Shown one piece after another: positions 41,643 through 49,992 of a DNA stretch of 64,000 bases. Position 1 is the stretch's first letter. Every line of letters starts with the position of its first letter. The position numbers and the translations under genes are program-made. The stretch spans positions 1 to 64,000 of the forward strand of contig DWWS01000072.1 of the NCBI GenBank assembly GCA_019119595.1. Reading direction: 5' to 3'. Below the pieces are notes generated by a model. That model made no database searches. It saw only the letters and a list, made by a program, of their open reading frames with translations, and had not been told where the DNA came from. This DNA is from Candidatus Eisenbergiella merdavium. Its GTDB lineage: Bacteria > Bacillota > Clostridia > Lachnospirales > Lachnospiraceae.

Positions 41643-44134
41643 GGAGACCGCTTGCCGCAGCGTCCCTCGCCTTTGTGGCAGCGGTCAGGCTGATCACTCT
41701 CCTGCACCCGCTGCCCGTTCCCGAGCCCGACAGGGAGGACGGTCAATGGGCCATTTATACCGGAACCGTATCCGATATCGTCTGTTATACGGATACCGGA
41801 ACCGGCGATCCGGTCAGGCTCGTCTATCTGAAGGACGCTGCATCTGAAAATCAATCAGCTTTTTTATCTGAAAGCAATTCATCCTTTTCATCTGAAAACA
41901 ATTCGTCTTTTTCTCCTGAAGGCAATTCATCCTTTTCATCTGAAAGTAATCCATTCCTTTCATCCAACGATAATCCGTCCTTCCGGATCATCTGCCGTCT
42001 GGCAGAGGACTCTTATCTTCCCAGGATCGGAAGCCGTATCCGCTGTGAGGGAGAAGTCAGCCATTTTCGGACGGCATCCAATCCGGGGGAGTTCAACGCA
42101 AAGGAATACTATAACAGACAGGGCTATGCCTTTGAATTAAGGGAGGCCGCCGTTACCGGCTCCGGCCGCAGCTATTCCCATTACAGACAGGCTCTCTGGG
42201 AGCTGAAAAGCCGCATGGGCGGCGTTCTGGAAACGCTTCTCTCCCCCAGGGACGCCTCTGTGGTAAGGGCCATGCTTCTGGGAGAAAAAAAGGGAATGGA
42301 TCAGGAGATCAAGGCACTGTACCAGGCCGCCGGAATTTCCCACGTGGTAGCCATCAGCGGACTTCATATTTCCATCCTTGGCACGGGCGTATATCAGCTC
42401 CTGTACCGCCTGTTTGGGAAAATCGGGATACGGGAGGGCAGACGCAGAAAAAAAGGGCCGCGTTTCTCCGGGAAAATACCCGCCTGCGCCGTTTCAGCCC
42501 TTTTTCTGCTTTCCTTTCTTCTTATGACCGGATTTTCCGCATCATCCATGCGGGCCGGGATCATGTTCGCCCTGTCCCTCGCCGCCCGACTTCTGGGCCG
42601 TACCTATGATACCGCGACAGCGCTTGCCGTGTCCGCCGCCCTGCTCCTTGCGGAAAATCCGGCATGGATCGACGACACGGGCTTTCAGCTTTCCTTCACG
42701 GCGGCTCTCGCCGCCTCCATCGCGGTTCCCGCCTTCTCGGGCATGGACGGCCTGAAGGACTGGCTGCTGAAGCGAAGGAGCGGCGGAAACGGCAGAGGCT
42801 TCCGCGAGCCCGTGCGCCAGAGCATTCTCCTTCGTTTTCGGGAGGGGCTGTGTTCCGGCTTTCGTTCCAGCTTCTGCGTCAGCATGGTCACCCTTCCTCT
42901 CGTTCTTTCTTCCTTCTACGAATGGAACCTGCTTTCCGTCGTCGTCAATCTGGCGGTCATCCCCCTCATGGGCGTTCTCCTCGGCGGCTGTATCCTGCTG
43001 GCCGTATCGGGAAGCGTTCTCCTGCTCCTTGGCGTAGAATGGCTTACCCTGCTCGCTCCGGCCGCCCTGCCCGTCAGGGCCATTCTTTTTCTCTACGAGT
43101 CCCTGTGCCGTCTCGGCTCCATGGGCGGCTTCGGCCTGTTCCGTCCCGGCGCGCCGCAGCTTTGGCAAATCCTTCTTTTTTATGCCGGACTGCTGCTTCT
43201 GTTTCTTTTCGCAAAATATCTGCCCCGCGCGGGCGGTTATGCCGTCTGCTCACTCCTGTGCCTGATCTTTCTTGCGGGAAAGCCCGCCGGAACGCAGATC
43301 ACCATGCTGGATGTGGGACAGGGCGACTGTATCTATATCCGCTCGCGTGACGGACGGCACTATCTCTGTGACGGAGGGAGCACCTCAAAGCTGCAGACCG
43401 GAACCTGGCAGGTCATTCCTTTTCTGAAGCATCAGGGTGTGAACCGGCTGGAGCTGATCTTCATCAGCCACTGCGACTCCGATCATATCAGCGCCGTGAA
43501 GGAGCTTCTGGATTGGGCTGGAGAGGGCAGGCTCCGGATCGGCGGTCTGGTTCTTGCCGCCGCGGCTCCGGAGGACGACATGCGCGCCTCCCTGATTGAG
43601 AGCGCAGAAAAAAACGGCGTTTCCGTCTACCGGATGGATGCCGGTGACGAGATCCGCCGTGGCGATGCCCTTTTTCAGGCGATATATCCTTTTTCAGAAG
43701 GCGCTTCATCCCTCTCCTCCGACCGGAACGCATCTTCGCTGGTGCTGCGTTTTTCACAGCTTCCGGGAGGACAGGAAGCAGGTTCTGGAGGGACTTTTTC
43801 TGAGGAAAACTTTTCCCTGCTCTTAACCGGAGATGTGGAGGCTGCCGGTGAAAAAAACATGCTGGATATCTGCCCTGAGCTGATCTCTGACTGCACCATT
43901 TTAAAGACCGCCCATCACGGCTCTGATTCTTCTACCATACAGGAATTTCTGGACGCCGTATCTCCCCGGGCCGCCCTGATCTCCTGCGGAAGGGATAATT
44001 CCTACGGCCATCCCCACCCGGAGGTGCTCTCCCGCTTCCGGGCAGCCGGCATTCCCGTCTTCATAACGGCAGAGCGCGGCGCCATCACCATCCGCGTCCA
44101 GGGAGGGCGCGTAACGGTGGAAACCTTTCTGTAA
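41639..44134 (+). CDS. comEC: ComEC/Rec2 DNA uptake channel protein
   Basis: 831 residues. Parts in order: N-terminal membrane segment, DUF4131 OB-like domain (interrupted by an octapeptide repeat), the multi-helix Competence domain (HVVAISGLHISILGTGVYQL, MTGFSASSMRAGIMFAL) and a C-terminal metallo-beta-lactamase domain (MLDVGQGDCIYIRS, ISHCDSDHISAV, LLTGDVEAAGE, LKTAHHGSDSST). It forms the channel for single-stranded DNA, and the C-terminal domain may degrade the other strand. Together with comEA it suggests at least part of a transformation apparatus. The start overlaps gerM. It is convergent with degV. Confidence 0.95.
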   Translation: MRRPLAAASLAFVAAVRLITLLHPLPVPEPDREDGQWAIYTGTVSDIVCYTDTGTGDPVRLVYLKDAASENQSAFLSESNSSFSSENNSSFSPEGNSSFSSESNPFLSSNDNPSFRIICRLAEDSYLPRIGSRIRCEGEVSHFRTASNPGEFNAKEYYNRQGYAFELREAAVTGSGRSYSHYRQALWELKSRMGGVLETLLSPRDASVVRAMLLGEKKGMDQEIKALYQAAGISHVVAISGLHISILGTGVYQLLYRLFGKIGIREGRRRKKGPRFSGKIPACAVSALFLLSFLLMTGFSASSMRAGIMFALSLAARLLGRTYDTATALAVSAALLLAENPAWIDDTGFQLSFTAALAASIAVPAFSGMDGLKDWLLKRRSGGNGRGFREPVRQSILLRFREGLCSGFRSSFCVSMVTLPLVLSSFYEWNLLSVVVNLAVIPLMGVLLGGCILLAVSGSVLLLLGVEWLTLLAPAALPVRAILFLYESLCRLGSMGGFGLFRPGAPQLWQILLFYAGLLLLFLFAKYLPRAGGYAVCSLLCLIFLAGKPAGTQITMLDVGQGDCIYIRSRDGRHYLCDGGSTSKLQTGTWQVIPFLKHQGVNRLELIFISHCDSDHISAVKELLDWAGEGRLRIGGLVLAAAAPEDDMRASLIESAEKNGVSVYRMDAGDEIRRGDALFQAIYPFSEGASSLSSDRNASSLVLRFSQLPGGQEAGSGGTFSEENFSLLLTGDVEAAGEKNMLDICPELISDCTILKTAHHGSDSSTIQEFLDAVSPRAALISCGRDNSYGHPHPEVLSRFRAAGIPVFITAERGAITIRVQGGRVTVETFL
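41846..41985 (+). repeat. 24-bp tandem repeat inside comEC
   Basis: About six copies of a 24-bp unit encode an octapeptide of the type SESNSSFS, Ser-rich and AT-richer than its surroundings. It falls inside the N-terminal DUF4131 region. In-frame, so length can vary without breaking the gene. Confidence 0.9.
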
Positions 44135-44153
44135 AACCGGAACAGGGAAAGAC

Positions 44154-44999
44154 TCAGACCGCTATGATGATACCGCCGTCGTTTGCATACATGCTGCTGA
44201 TTCCCGCCGTATCCAGAACATAGGAACCGGCAAAAGCAGCCTTTTCCAGGATCATATCCCTGACAAGTATGGCCTTTTCCGGATTGTTGCAGTGGGAGAT
44301 CATCAGATATTTGTCCTGGGGATTTTTGATCTCATCCGCCACCAGCCCCGCCATCCGGGCAAGGGCCTTCTTCAGCCCTACGGCCTGTCCGCGCTGAATG
44401 ATGGTTCCCTCCGGCGTCGCGCCCATAACCGGCTTGATGTTCAGCGTGGAGGCGACCAGGGCCTTCACTCCAGTAAGCCTTCCGTTCTTTCTCAGGGTTT
44501 CCAGGTTGTTCAGGACGAAGTAGGTGTTCATTTCATCCCGGAACGCCTCCAGCTTCTCCACGATCTCCTCGAAGGGAAGTCCCTGCTCCTCAAGCTGCAT
44601 GGCCTTCAGCGCGATCTGCGTTTCTCCGCAGGAGGCGGATTTGGAATCTACCACATGGATCTTCTTTGCCTCGCGGCCGTATTTTTCTTCAAAAAGGCTC
44701 TTTCCCAGAAGCGCGCTGTTATAGCTGCCGCTCAGGTTCGCGGAAAGGGTGACCACATAAACATGCTCCGCCTCTCCTTCGTAGCTGGTTCTGTAACGCT
44801 CCGGGGAGGGGCAGGAGGATCTGGGGCAGATCGGACATTCCGCCACCTTTCTCAGGAATTCCTTCTGATCAAAATTTTCATCATCCTGTATCCGCCAGTC
44901 TCCTACCTCAAGACCAAGGGGCACTCTTTCAAAGCGGCTGTCATCCTTCAGCTCCTTCGGCAGTTCGCAGCAGCTGTCCACAACGATCTTATAGCTCAT
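44154..44999 (-). CDS. DegV family fatty-acid-binding protein
   Basis: 281 residues. DegV features: KIVVDSCCELP at the N terminus, SQP-like loop VTLSANLSGSYNSA that contacts the lipid carboxylate, VDSKSASCGETQIAL, LETLRKNGRLTG and MISHCNNPEKA. DegV/FakB proteins bind fatty acids, and FakB hands them to a kinase. ATG 44999 has GGAGG 10 nt upstream; an ATG at 45026 lacks an SD. Convergent with comEC. A palindrome overlaps its presumed transcription start. Confidence 0.92.
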   Translation of the reverse strand: MSYKIVVDSCCELPKELKDDSRFERVPLGLEVGDWRIQDDENFDQKEFLRKVAECPICPRSSCPSPERYRTSYEGEAEHVYVVTLSANLSGSYNSALLGKSLFEEKYGREAKKIHVVDSKSASCGETQIALKAMQLEEQGLPFEEIVEKLEAFRDEMNTYFVLNNLETLRKNGRLTGVKALVASTLNIKPVMGATPEGTIIQRGQAVGLKKALARMAGLVADEIKNPQDKYLMISHCNNPEKAILVRDMILEKAAFAGSYVLDTAGISSMYANDGGIIIAV

Positions 45000-45030
45000 A
45001 TCATGATATCCTCCGATTTTCGTCACTTGA

Positions 45031-45090
45031 ATATGTGGTTTTCATTACCACATATAATAACACTGATATTTATATCTTGTAAAGAGACTT
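45031..45090 (-). promoter_or_regulatory. Promoter and palindromic operator of degV
   Basis: Minus strand TTTACA then, 17-18 bp on, TTATTA/TATTAT. The perfect inverted repeat ATATGTGGT-n7-ACCACATAT (45031-45055) follows directly and would cover the transcription start. Likely a repressor site, possibly sensing fatty acids. Confidence 0.55.
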
Positions 45091-45132
45091 TCCAAAAGAA
45101 ATCATAATGTTTCATATAAAAATGAGCCTGAA

Positions 45133-45238
45133 CAATAAAGGCGGCTGCAGCAGTTTGTACGAAGCCTAAACTGCTGCTGGCAATTCCCTTCCGAATCATG
45201 TAAAATGAAGGAGCATTTTCAATAATCGCAATAAAGGC
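45133..45238 (+). repeat. 10-bp direct repeat bracketing a hairpin upstream of the DUF5721 gene
   Basis: CAATAAAGGC occurs at 45133-45142 and 45229-45238. Between them lies a perfect 10-bp hairpin (GCAGCAGTTT/AAACTGCTGC, 45147-45177) with an 11-nt loop, and a possible -10 TAAAAT near 45201. It may be another small insertion; its link to the SD-flanked elements is uncertain. Confidence 0.45.
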
Positions 45239-45278
45239 AGTACCACCATACAATCATTTAAAAGTTAAGGAGAGCGCC

Positions 45279-45782
45279 ATGATCGCACTTCAAATTAAAG
45301 ATGTAAAGCATTTTATGGGCCGTCTGCTCGGCACGGATTTTCTCGATTCCTTCCTGCTGGAGGAAGCGGTAATTTCCACCTACAACACCTTTACCATAGA
45401 CGGAAGGATGAATCGGGCCTTTTTTTCCAGAGAGGAATGGGAGGAGCCGTCCGTCCGCCCCTATGAGTTCTCTCCCTGGAGCCAGATACGCCCCATCCTG
45501 TTCGAGCTGATCCGGGGAAAAAAAGTGCCGGTCAGTTTCCGCTTCATCCTGCATCTCATGCCGCAGTATGTTCCCGGTATTCTGAAGCCCTCTGAAACCA
45601 CCGTCACGGCGGATCAGGTGAAGGCTCTTGTCCTCACCTGCAGGTATGAAAGCGGCGCGCTGACCATTCTGACCGGAACCAGTCTGCACACCTTTCTGCC
45701 GGACAAAAGCGCGGATGTGCTCTGGGATCGGGCCATTAAGGCTTTTCTGGATAAACGCGGGGCAGCGTATGAGGAAATGTAG
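45279..45782 (+). CDS. DUF5721-family protein
   Basis: 167 residues (MIALQIKDVKHFMGRLLGTDFLDSFLLEEAVISTYNTFTIDGRMN split over the start). It resembles DUF5721 proteins of Lachnospiraceae, which have no known function. No signal peptide, membrane helix or catalytic motif is visible. ATG 45279 has AAGGAG 6 nt upstream. It stands alone between degV (divergent) and spoVAE. Confidence 0.8.
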   Translation: MIALQIKDVKHFMGRLLGTDFLDSFLLEEAVISTYNTFTIDGRMNRAFFSREEWEEPSVRPYEFSPWSQIRPILFELIRGKKVPVSFRFILHLMPQYVPGILKPSETTVTADQVKALVLTCRYESGALTILTGTSLHTFLPDKSADVLWDRAIKAFLDKRGAAYEEM

Positions 45783-45855
45783 ATAGCAGCTGGAATTGCC
45801 CTATAGCATTTTTCTCATTTTTTCCTCATACGATTTTTTCCCATATGATTTTCCC

Positions 45856-45884
45856 GCATAAATTTTCCTGTTCAGGCCATACTG
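45856..45884 (+). promoter_or_regulatory. Candidate sigma-G-type promoter of spoVAE
   Basis: GCATA (45856-45860), 17 bp, CATACTG (45878-45884), against the forespore consensus GHATR-n17/18-CATWHTA. About 125 nt before the spoVAE ATG. Confidence 0.45.
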
Positions 45885-46013
45885 ACTTGCATACAGATTC
45901 ATTGTCCGGGAACGGAAGCGGCGAAGCCTTTCTTCTGTCAGAAGGCTGACTTTGACCCTCTCCATTTTCCGGCGATTCAAAAGCCGCCCGGACGGCGGCA
46001 GAAAAGAGGACGC

Positions 46014-46370
46014 ATGGATTATCTGAACGCATTCTGGATCGGAGGGCTGATCTGTGCCCTGGTTCAGATCCTGTTGGAAAAAACAAAGCTGATGCCCGGA
46101 CGGATCATGGTGCTTCTGGTCTGCACCGGCGCCGTGCTGGGGGCGCTGGGAATCTACGAGCCCTTTCTTGAATTCGCGGGGGCAGGCGCAAGCGTTCCGC
46201 TCCTCGGCTTCGGCAATACCCTGTTTCAGGGCGTGAAAAAGGCTGTGGATGAAATGGGCTTTCTCGGGCTGTTTTCCGGAGGCTTCTGCGCTGGCGCCGT
46301 GGGCTGCGCCGCCGCCCTCATCTTCGGCTATCTCGCCTCCCTGATCTTTGATCCCAAGATGAAAAAATAA
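46014..46370 (+). CDS. spoVAE: Stage V sporulation protein AE
   Basis: 118-residue membrane protein with four hydrophobic segments (DYLNAFWIGGLICALVQIL, GRIMVLLVCTGAVLGALGI, GAGASVPLLGFGNTLFQGV, FCAGAVGCAAALIFGYLASLIF). SpoVA proteins form the channel that loads dipicolinic acid into the forespore and releases it at germination. In most spore formers spoVAE follows spoVAD directly; here it lies 4.1 kb away and on the opposite strand. SD AAGAGG precedes the ATG, and a sigma-G-like promoter is proposed upstream. Confidence 0.93.
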   Translation: MDYLNAFWIGGLICALVQILLEKTKLMPGRIMVLLVCTGAVLGALGIYEPFLEFAGAGASVPLLGFGNTLFQGVKKAVDEMGFLGLFSGGFCAGAVGCAAALIFGYLASLIFDPKMKK

Positions 46371-46397
46371 CGGATGCCCAGGGCAGGACATCCGTCA
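46371..46397. terminator. Hairpin between convergent spoVAE and the DUF3810 gene
   Basis: ACGGATG ... CATCCGT stem (7 bp) right after the spoVAE stop; the T run is weak. Confidence 0.45.
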
Positions 46398-46427
46398 TAA
46401 AGGAAACGGCCTTCTCCTCCAGCCTGC

Positions 46428-47573
46428 TCAGTCTGTGGAGGCTTCTACGAGAATGGCTCCGCCGTCATAGCTGCAGTCGTACAAAATGCCGTCATAGTAT
46501 TCCAGAAGGAGCTGTACCACGCGGCCATAGCTTTTCATGCCGTCGGAAACGCCGTTCATGACCAGGGTGGTTTCCGTAAACTGGTTGGAGGCCGCTTTCA
46601 CAACGGCGGTTTCCACCACCGCCTTTTCTTCCACCTTTTCCCAGGCCTCCTCTGTGAGGAAAATATCGTCCGCCCGGACTGCCTTCGCGATCGAAAGGCA
46701 GTCGAATTCCTGCTTTCCGGAGGCGGATTTATATTCCTTTTCCACATAGCTCAGCACGCTCAGATAGCCGCTGTAGCGGTAAAACGGGTCGTCCGAGCTG
46801 ATGCAGGCAAGATAGCCGATGAAATTCGCGTCGTCCTCATAGATGAAGCCTTTCAGATGCGCAAGCTCATGACAGAGCGTGGCGGGCACGTTCACCACAT
46901 ACATGCTGGTGTTATAATTTGCCTCCATGGAAAATGGAAAATAATAGCCCATCATGTACTGCTGGCTGAGAAAATCGGAGGCTGTGATCCCCTTCGCCTT
47001 CGGGTAGTAGCCGGAAAGCAGCTCGTAATCCTCACCCAGGTTCTGCATCGCGGCAATGGCCTGCCGCTTCATGTCTCCGCGGTAAACGATAAAGCCGTTT
47101 TCATCCCGCTCCAGCTCTTCCGTCAGCGCGTTCAGCTCCCCCACGATATGATTTCTTACCTGTATCAGCTCCCGATCCGTATAGGTGCGCCGCGCCTTTT
47201 CCGCCATATAGGTCTCGTCAAACTCGGAAGCGTGGTATAGAATGAAGCAGTTGAAGGTCATGATCATGAAAACCGCCAGAAACACCCATGCACTGGAACG
47301 GAAAAAAACAGAAATGAGCCGCTTCCCTCTCCCTTTCCGCACGAAAATGCGCGCGAATCCCATCGCCAGAGCCGCGGCCGCAAGAAGAACGGCCAGCACG
47401 ATCATCCCCTCTCCCACGGAAAAAGGGAAGACCGACATCAGCCTTCCGTAAATGTTGACGGAAAGCGGGAACAGATGCTTCACATGCCAGTCACAGAACG
47501 CCTGACTGTTCCATGCGAGCACATTCACCGCCGCTGTCAGAAGAAGTAAAGCTGCCCATATTTTTTTTCTCAT
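46428..47573 (-). CDS. DUF3810 membrane metalloprotease-like protein
   Basis: 381 residues. Three N-terminal membrane helices (about 5-25, 50-73, 88-108), then a soluble domain with the zinc-peptidase motif HELAH (VPATLCHELAHLKGFIYEDDANF), where the EDDANF segment may give the third ligand. This matches DUF3810, a family of predicted membrane zinc metallopeptidases of unknown substrate. ATG 47573 follows GGGGG. Convergent with spoVAE. Confidence 0.85.
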   Translation of the reverse strand: MRKKIWAALLLLTAAVNVLAWNSQAFCDWHVKHLFPLSVNIYGRLMSVFPFSVGEGMIVLAVLLAAAALAMGFARIFVRKGRGKRLISVFFRSSAWVFLAVFMIMTFNCFILYHASEFDETYMAEKARRTYTDRELIQVRNHIVGELNALTEELERDENGFIVYRGDMKRQAIAAMQNLGEDYELLSGYYPKAKGITASDFLSQQYMMGYYFPFSMEANYNTSMYVVNVPATLCHELAHLKGFIYEDDANFIGYLACISSDDPFYRYSGYLSVLSYVEKEYKSASGKQEFDCLSIAKAVRADDIFLTEEAWEKVEEKAVVETAVVKAASNQFTETTLVMNGVSDGMKSYGRVVQLLLEYYDGILYDCSYDGGAILVEASTD

Positions 47574-47741
47574 GTAATCCCCCAATCCTTAACCCTGTAA
47601 GCCCTGCAGAAATCCTCCCATTTCTTTCTACTTATAACTATACCCCCCGCAAAAGGGGAAAACAACCGAATCACAGAAATGCTAGAAAGTGTTCACACTC
47701 CATTTACAATTCCGACACAGTTGTGTTTACGGCCCCTGACG

Positions 47742-47928
47742 TAAACACAAAGGACAGGAGGCCCGCGTTTTCCGCCGCCGGTCTCCTGTCCTGTTCTTTC
47801 TGTTCTTTCTGTTCTTTCTGTTCTTTCTGTTCTTTCTCTTGTATTTCTCTTCTCTTTTTCTGTTCCTTCTCTGCCCTTTTCCCTCTGCACCAAACGCGTC
47901 AAAAGCGCATCCGATGCCTGTACGACAT
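47742..47928. repeat. Terminator hairpin and 9-bp tandem repeat downstream of aroK
   Basis: The 355-bp gap 47574-47928 has no gene. It holds a long stem (AGGACAGGAG...CTCCTGTCCT, about 47750-47795), likely the aroK terminator, and then about five copies of the 9-bp unit TTCTTTCTG (about 47796-47840). The rest of the gap shows nothing clear. Confidence 0.75.
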
Positions 47929-48453
47929 TCAGGCATCCGCGGCCACAGAGAACTCTGCCGCCAGCTCCGCCACAATGGCGCGGATGCTTTTTCCGTCACA
48001 TTCCGCAGTCAGATCCGCATATTTTTCATAGAGAGGAACTCTTTCCTCATACAGATCCCGGAGCGTCTGCCCTTCCTTCAGGGCCACCCCCCGCTGCTTC
48101 AGATCGCCCAGACGGCTTTCGATTTCCGCATAGGACAGCTTCAGATACACCACGATTCCCGTCCGTCGTAAATGCTCCATCGCCTGAGCGCCGTATATCA
48201 CGCTTCCGCCCGTAGCGACCACGCTTCCATTTTTTTCAAGGCTGCTGTTGATCTCGTTCTCTATGGCAAGGAAGCCTTCCAGTCCTTCTCCGGAAATGAT
48301 CTCATGAAGCAGCTTCCCCGTTTTTTCCTGAATGACCAGATCGGAATCCAGAAAGCGGCGGCCCAAATGCTTTGCCAGCACCACGCCGACCGTGCTCTTG
48401 CCCGCGCCGGGCATTCCGATCAGGACAATATTCTCATCCCTGTTTATGCGCAT
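47929..48453 (-). CDS. aroK: Shikimate kinase
   Basis: 174 residues. Phosphorylates shikimate in aromatic amino acid synthesis. P-loop GMPGAGKSTVG (residues about 13-23), shikimate-binding LDSDLVIQEKTG, FLAIENEI and VVATGGSVIY, and the lid region QRGVALKEGQTL. Normal length. No other aro gene is adjacent. It is cotranscribed behind ridA (28-nt gap), without a known link. Confidence 0.93.
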   Translation of the reverse strand: MRINRDENIVLIGMPGAGKSTVGVVLAKHLGRRFLDSDLVIQEKTGKLLHEIISGEGLEGFLAIENEINSSLEKNGSVVATGGSVIYGAQAMEHLRRTGIVVYLKLSYAEIESRLGDLKQRGVALKEGQTLRDLYEERVPLYEKYADLTAECDGKSIRAIVAELAAEFSVAADA

Positions 48454-48481
48454 ATCCGGATTCTCCTGTTCTCCTGTGCGC

Positions 48482-48862
48482 TCAGTCTTCCAGCAGGGCG
48501 ATGATCTCCACCTCGCAGAGCACGTTTTTAGGCAGAGCCTTCACTGCAACGCAGCTTCTTGCAGGCTTTTCGGTGAAATATTTTTCATATACGCCGTTAA
48601 ACGCCGCAAAATCTCCCATATCTGCAAGGAAACAGGTGGTCTTTACTACTTTTGCATAATCCGTTCCCGCCGCTTCCAGAATAGCGCCTATGTTCTTCAT
48701 CACCTGCTCGGTCTGCGCCTCAATCCCTTCCGCTTCAACCTCGCCGCTCGCCGGGTTGATCGGAATTTGTCCGGAAGCAAAAAGGAAATTTCCCGCCGCG
48801 ATCGCCTGGGAATAAGGCCCGATCGCCGCAGGCGCTTTCTCTGTCGTAATCTTTTTTAACAT
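48482..48862 (-). CDS. ridA: RidA family enamine/imine deaminase
   Basis: 126 residues. RidA hydrolyses reactive 2-aminoacrylate and similar enamines made by PLP enzymes. Signature parts: APAAIGPYSQAI at the N terminus, SGQIPINPASGEV, and the C-terminal ARSCVAVKALPKNVLCEVEIIAL with the catalytic Arg. ATG 48862 has GGAGGAAGTT upstream. The open frame to 49018 only reads through hairpin element F. Confidence 0.95.
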   Translation of the reverse strand: MLKKITTEKAPAAIGPYSQAIAAGNFLFASGQIPINPASGEVEAEGIEAQTEQVMKNIGAILEAAGTDYAKVVKTTCFLADMGDFAAFNGVYEKYFTEKPARSCVAVKALPKNVLCEVEIIALLED

Positions 48863-48865
48863 AAC

Positions 48866-49103
48866 TTCCTCCTTCTTGCCGCCTCTGGCGGCATTTAATT
48901 CATAAAAGAATGGCGGATGCCATTCTTTGGCACGAACCGAAGGCTCGTGCCATCCTCCTTCTTGCCGCCTCTGGCGGCATTCCTTTATAAAAGAATGGCG
49001 AATGCCATTCTTTGGCACGAACCAGAGGGTCGTGCCGGCCTCCTTCTTGCCGCCTCTGGCGGCACTTTATTCATGCACGAACCGGAGGCTCGTGCCGTTT
49101 ACC
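48866..49103 (-). repeat. SD-flanked hairpin element F, three tandem units, in front of ridA
   Basis: Minus strand: each unit has hairpin a (GGCACGA, 9-nt loop, TCGTGCC), hairpin b (AGAATGGC/GCCATTCT; missing in the most upstream unit), a GC hairpin GCCGCCAGAGGCGGC (48878-48892, 48964-48978, 49049-49063) and then AAGAAGGAGG. The SD-like AAGAAGGAGG recurs at every junction and the last one is the ridA SD. In the middle unit the loop CCTCTGG is complementary to CCAGAGG of the GC hairpin. The layout fits serial insertion into the SD. Confidence 0.8.
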
Positions 49104-49130
49104 ATCCTATCATCGTTTCCCTGCGGTAAC

Positions 49131-49159
49131 AAGAAAAAATTTCTCAGAAATTTTTTCTT
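49131..49159 (-). terminator. Hairpin downstream of the SDR gene
   Basis: Perfect 12-bp stem AAGAAAAAATTT/AAATTTTTTCTT, 5-nt loop. With the T-rich arm it can end transcription of the SDR gene. Between it and the SDR stop, 49229-49286 holds three imperfect copies of an 18-20-bp unit (GGACTGTTTTACCAA type). Confidence 0.6.
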
Positions 49160-49286
49160 AAAAAATCCCCTCAAAATTCTTTCCTGGAAATCTTTCTCAG
49201 AAAACTTCTCCGAAAGCCTTCTCCCAAAAACTGCCCTGAATGGACTGTTTCTCCAAGGCGGACTGTTTTACCAAAGCGGGCCGTTT

Positions 49287-49991
49287 TCACCAGGGAAGGG
49301 CGTTTCCTTTATTATCAAGGAAGATCGGCTCTCCGCTTTTAACATCAAACCGTTCAAACAGCTCCGCCAGGCGGGCAGCCGTTTCGCCGGGATCCAGGTC
49401 GGCATTCTGCCCTCCCATGTCCGTCCGCATCCAGCCGGGGTGCACTGCGATCACACGGATGCCGCTGTCTGACAGATAATTATCCAGAAGCTTCGTCGCC
49501 ATATTCAGCGCTGCCTTTGACATACAATAGTCAAATTCCTTTTCCCGGCGGGCATCACCAATGCTTCCGCTTTCAGAGGAAATGTTCACGATCAGGCCCC
49601 GTCCGTTCCTTCTGAGCATGGGAAGAAAGGCTTTCGCCACCCGAAGCGGGCCCACGGCGTTCACCTCATAGACCGGGCCGCATTCGTCCAGGTCTGTTTT
49701 CTCCAGCGCCTCAAAGGAGGACCGGGCATGAATCCCCGCATTGTTGATGATCAGATCAAGCCTGTCTGTTATGTAAGCCGCCTGCTCTGCCGCTTTCCGT
49801 ATGGAGGCGGTGTCCCCAACATCCATCCGCAGCGCATGGAGGCTGTCCGGATATTCGCGCATCAGAGGCTCCAGCGTTCCTTCGTTTCGTACTCCTGCCA
49901 GCACACGCCAGCCGTCCGCCAGATATTTTCTGACAAAGCACAGTCCCAGCCCCCGGGACGCACCCGCGATCAAAACCGTTTTTTGTCTCAT
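49287..49991 (-). CDS. Short-chain dehydrogenase/reductase
   Basis: 234 residues. Classical SDR: cofactor motif IAGASRGLGLCFVRK (TGxxxGxG class, Ala replacing Thr), NNAG (LIINNAGIHARSS), catalytic Ser in NISSESGSIG and the YCMSK motif (Tyr-x3-Lys), then HPGWMRTDMGG. Similar to C-factor-like and sniffer-type SDRs. NADP preference is suggested by Arg after the glycine motif. ATG 49991 follows GGGGGG and overlaps the end of the small upstream gene, so they are coupled. Confidence 0.92.
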   Translation of the reverse strand: MRQKTVLIAGASRGLGLCFVRKYLADGWRVLAGVRNEGTLEPLMREYPDSLHALRMDVGDTASIRKAAEQAAYITDRLDLIINNAGIHARSSFEALEKTDLDECGPVYEVNAVGPLRVAKAFLPMLRRNGRGLIVNISSESGSIGDARREKEFDYCMSKAALNMATKLLDNYLSDSGIRVIAVHPGWMRTDMGGQNADLDPGETAARLAELFERFDVKSGEPIFLDNKGNALPW

Positions 49992-49992
49992 T

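Noticed and set aside
48866..49103. Regular 85-86 bp repeats resembling a CRISPR array
   Set aside because: The units are hairpin blocks with near-identical content and no variable spacers; no cas genes are present. VapD only shares the Cas2 fold.
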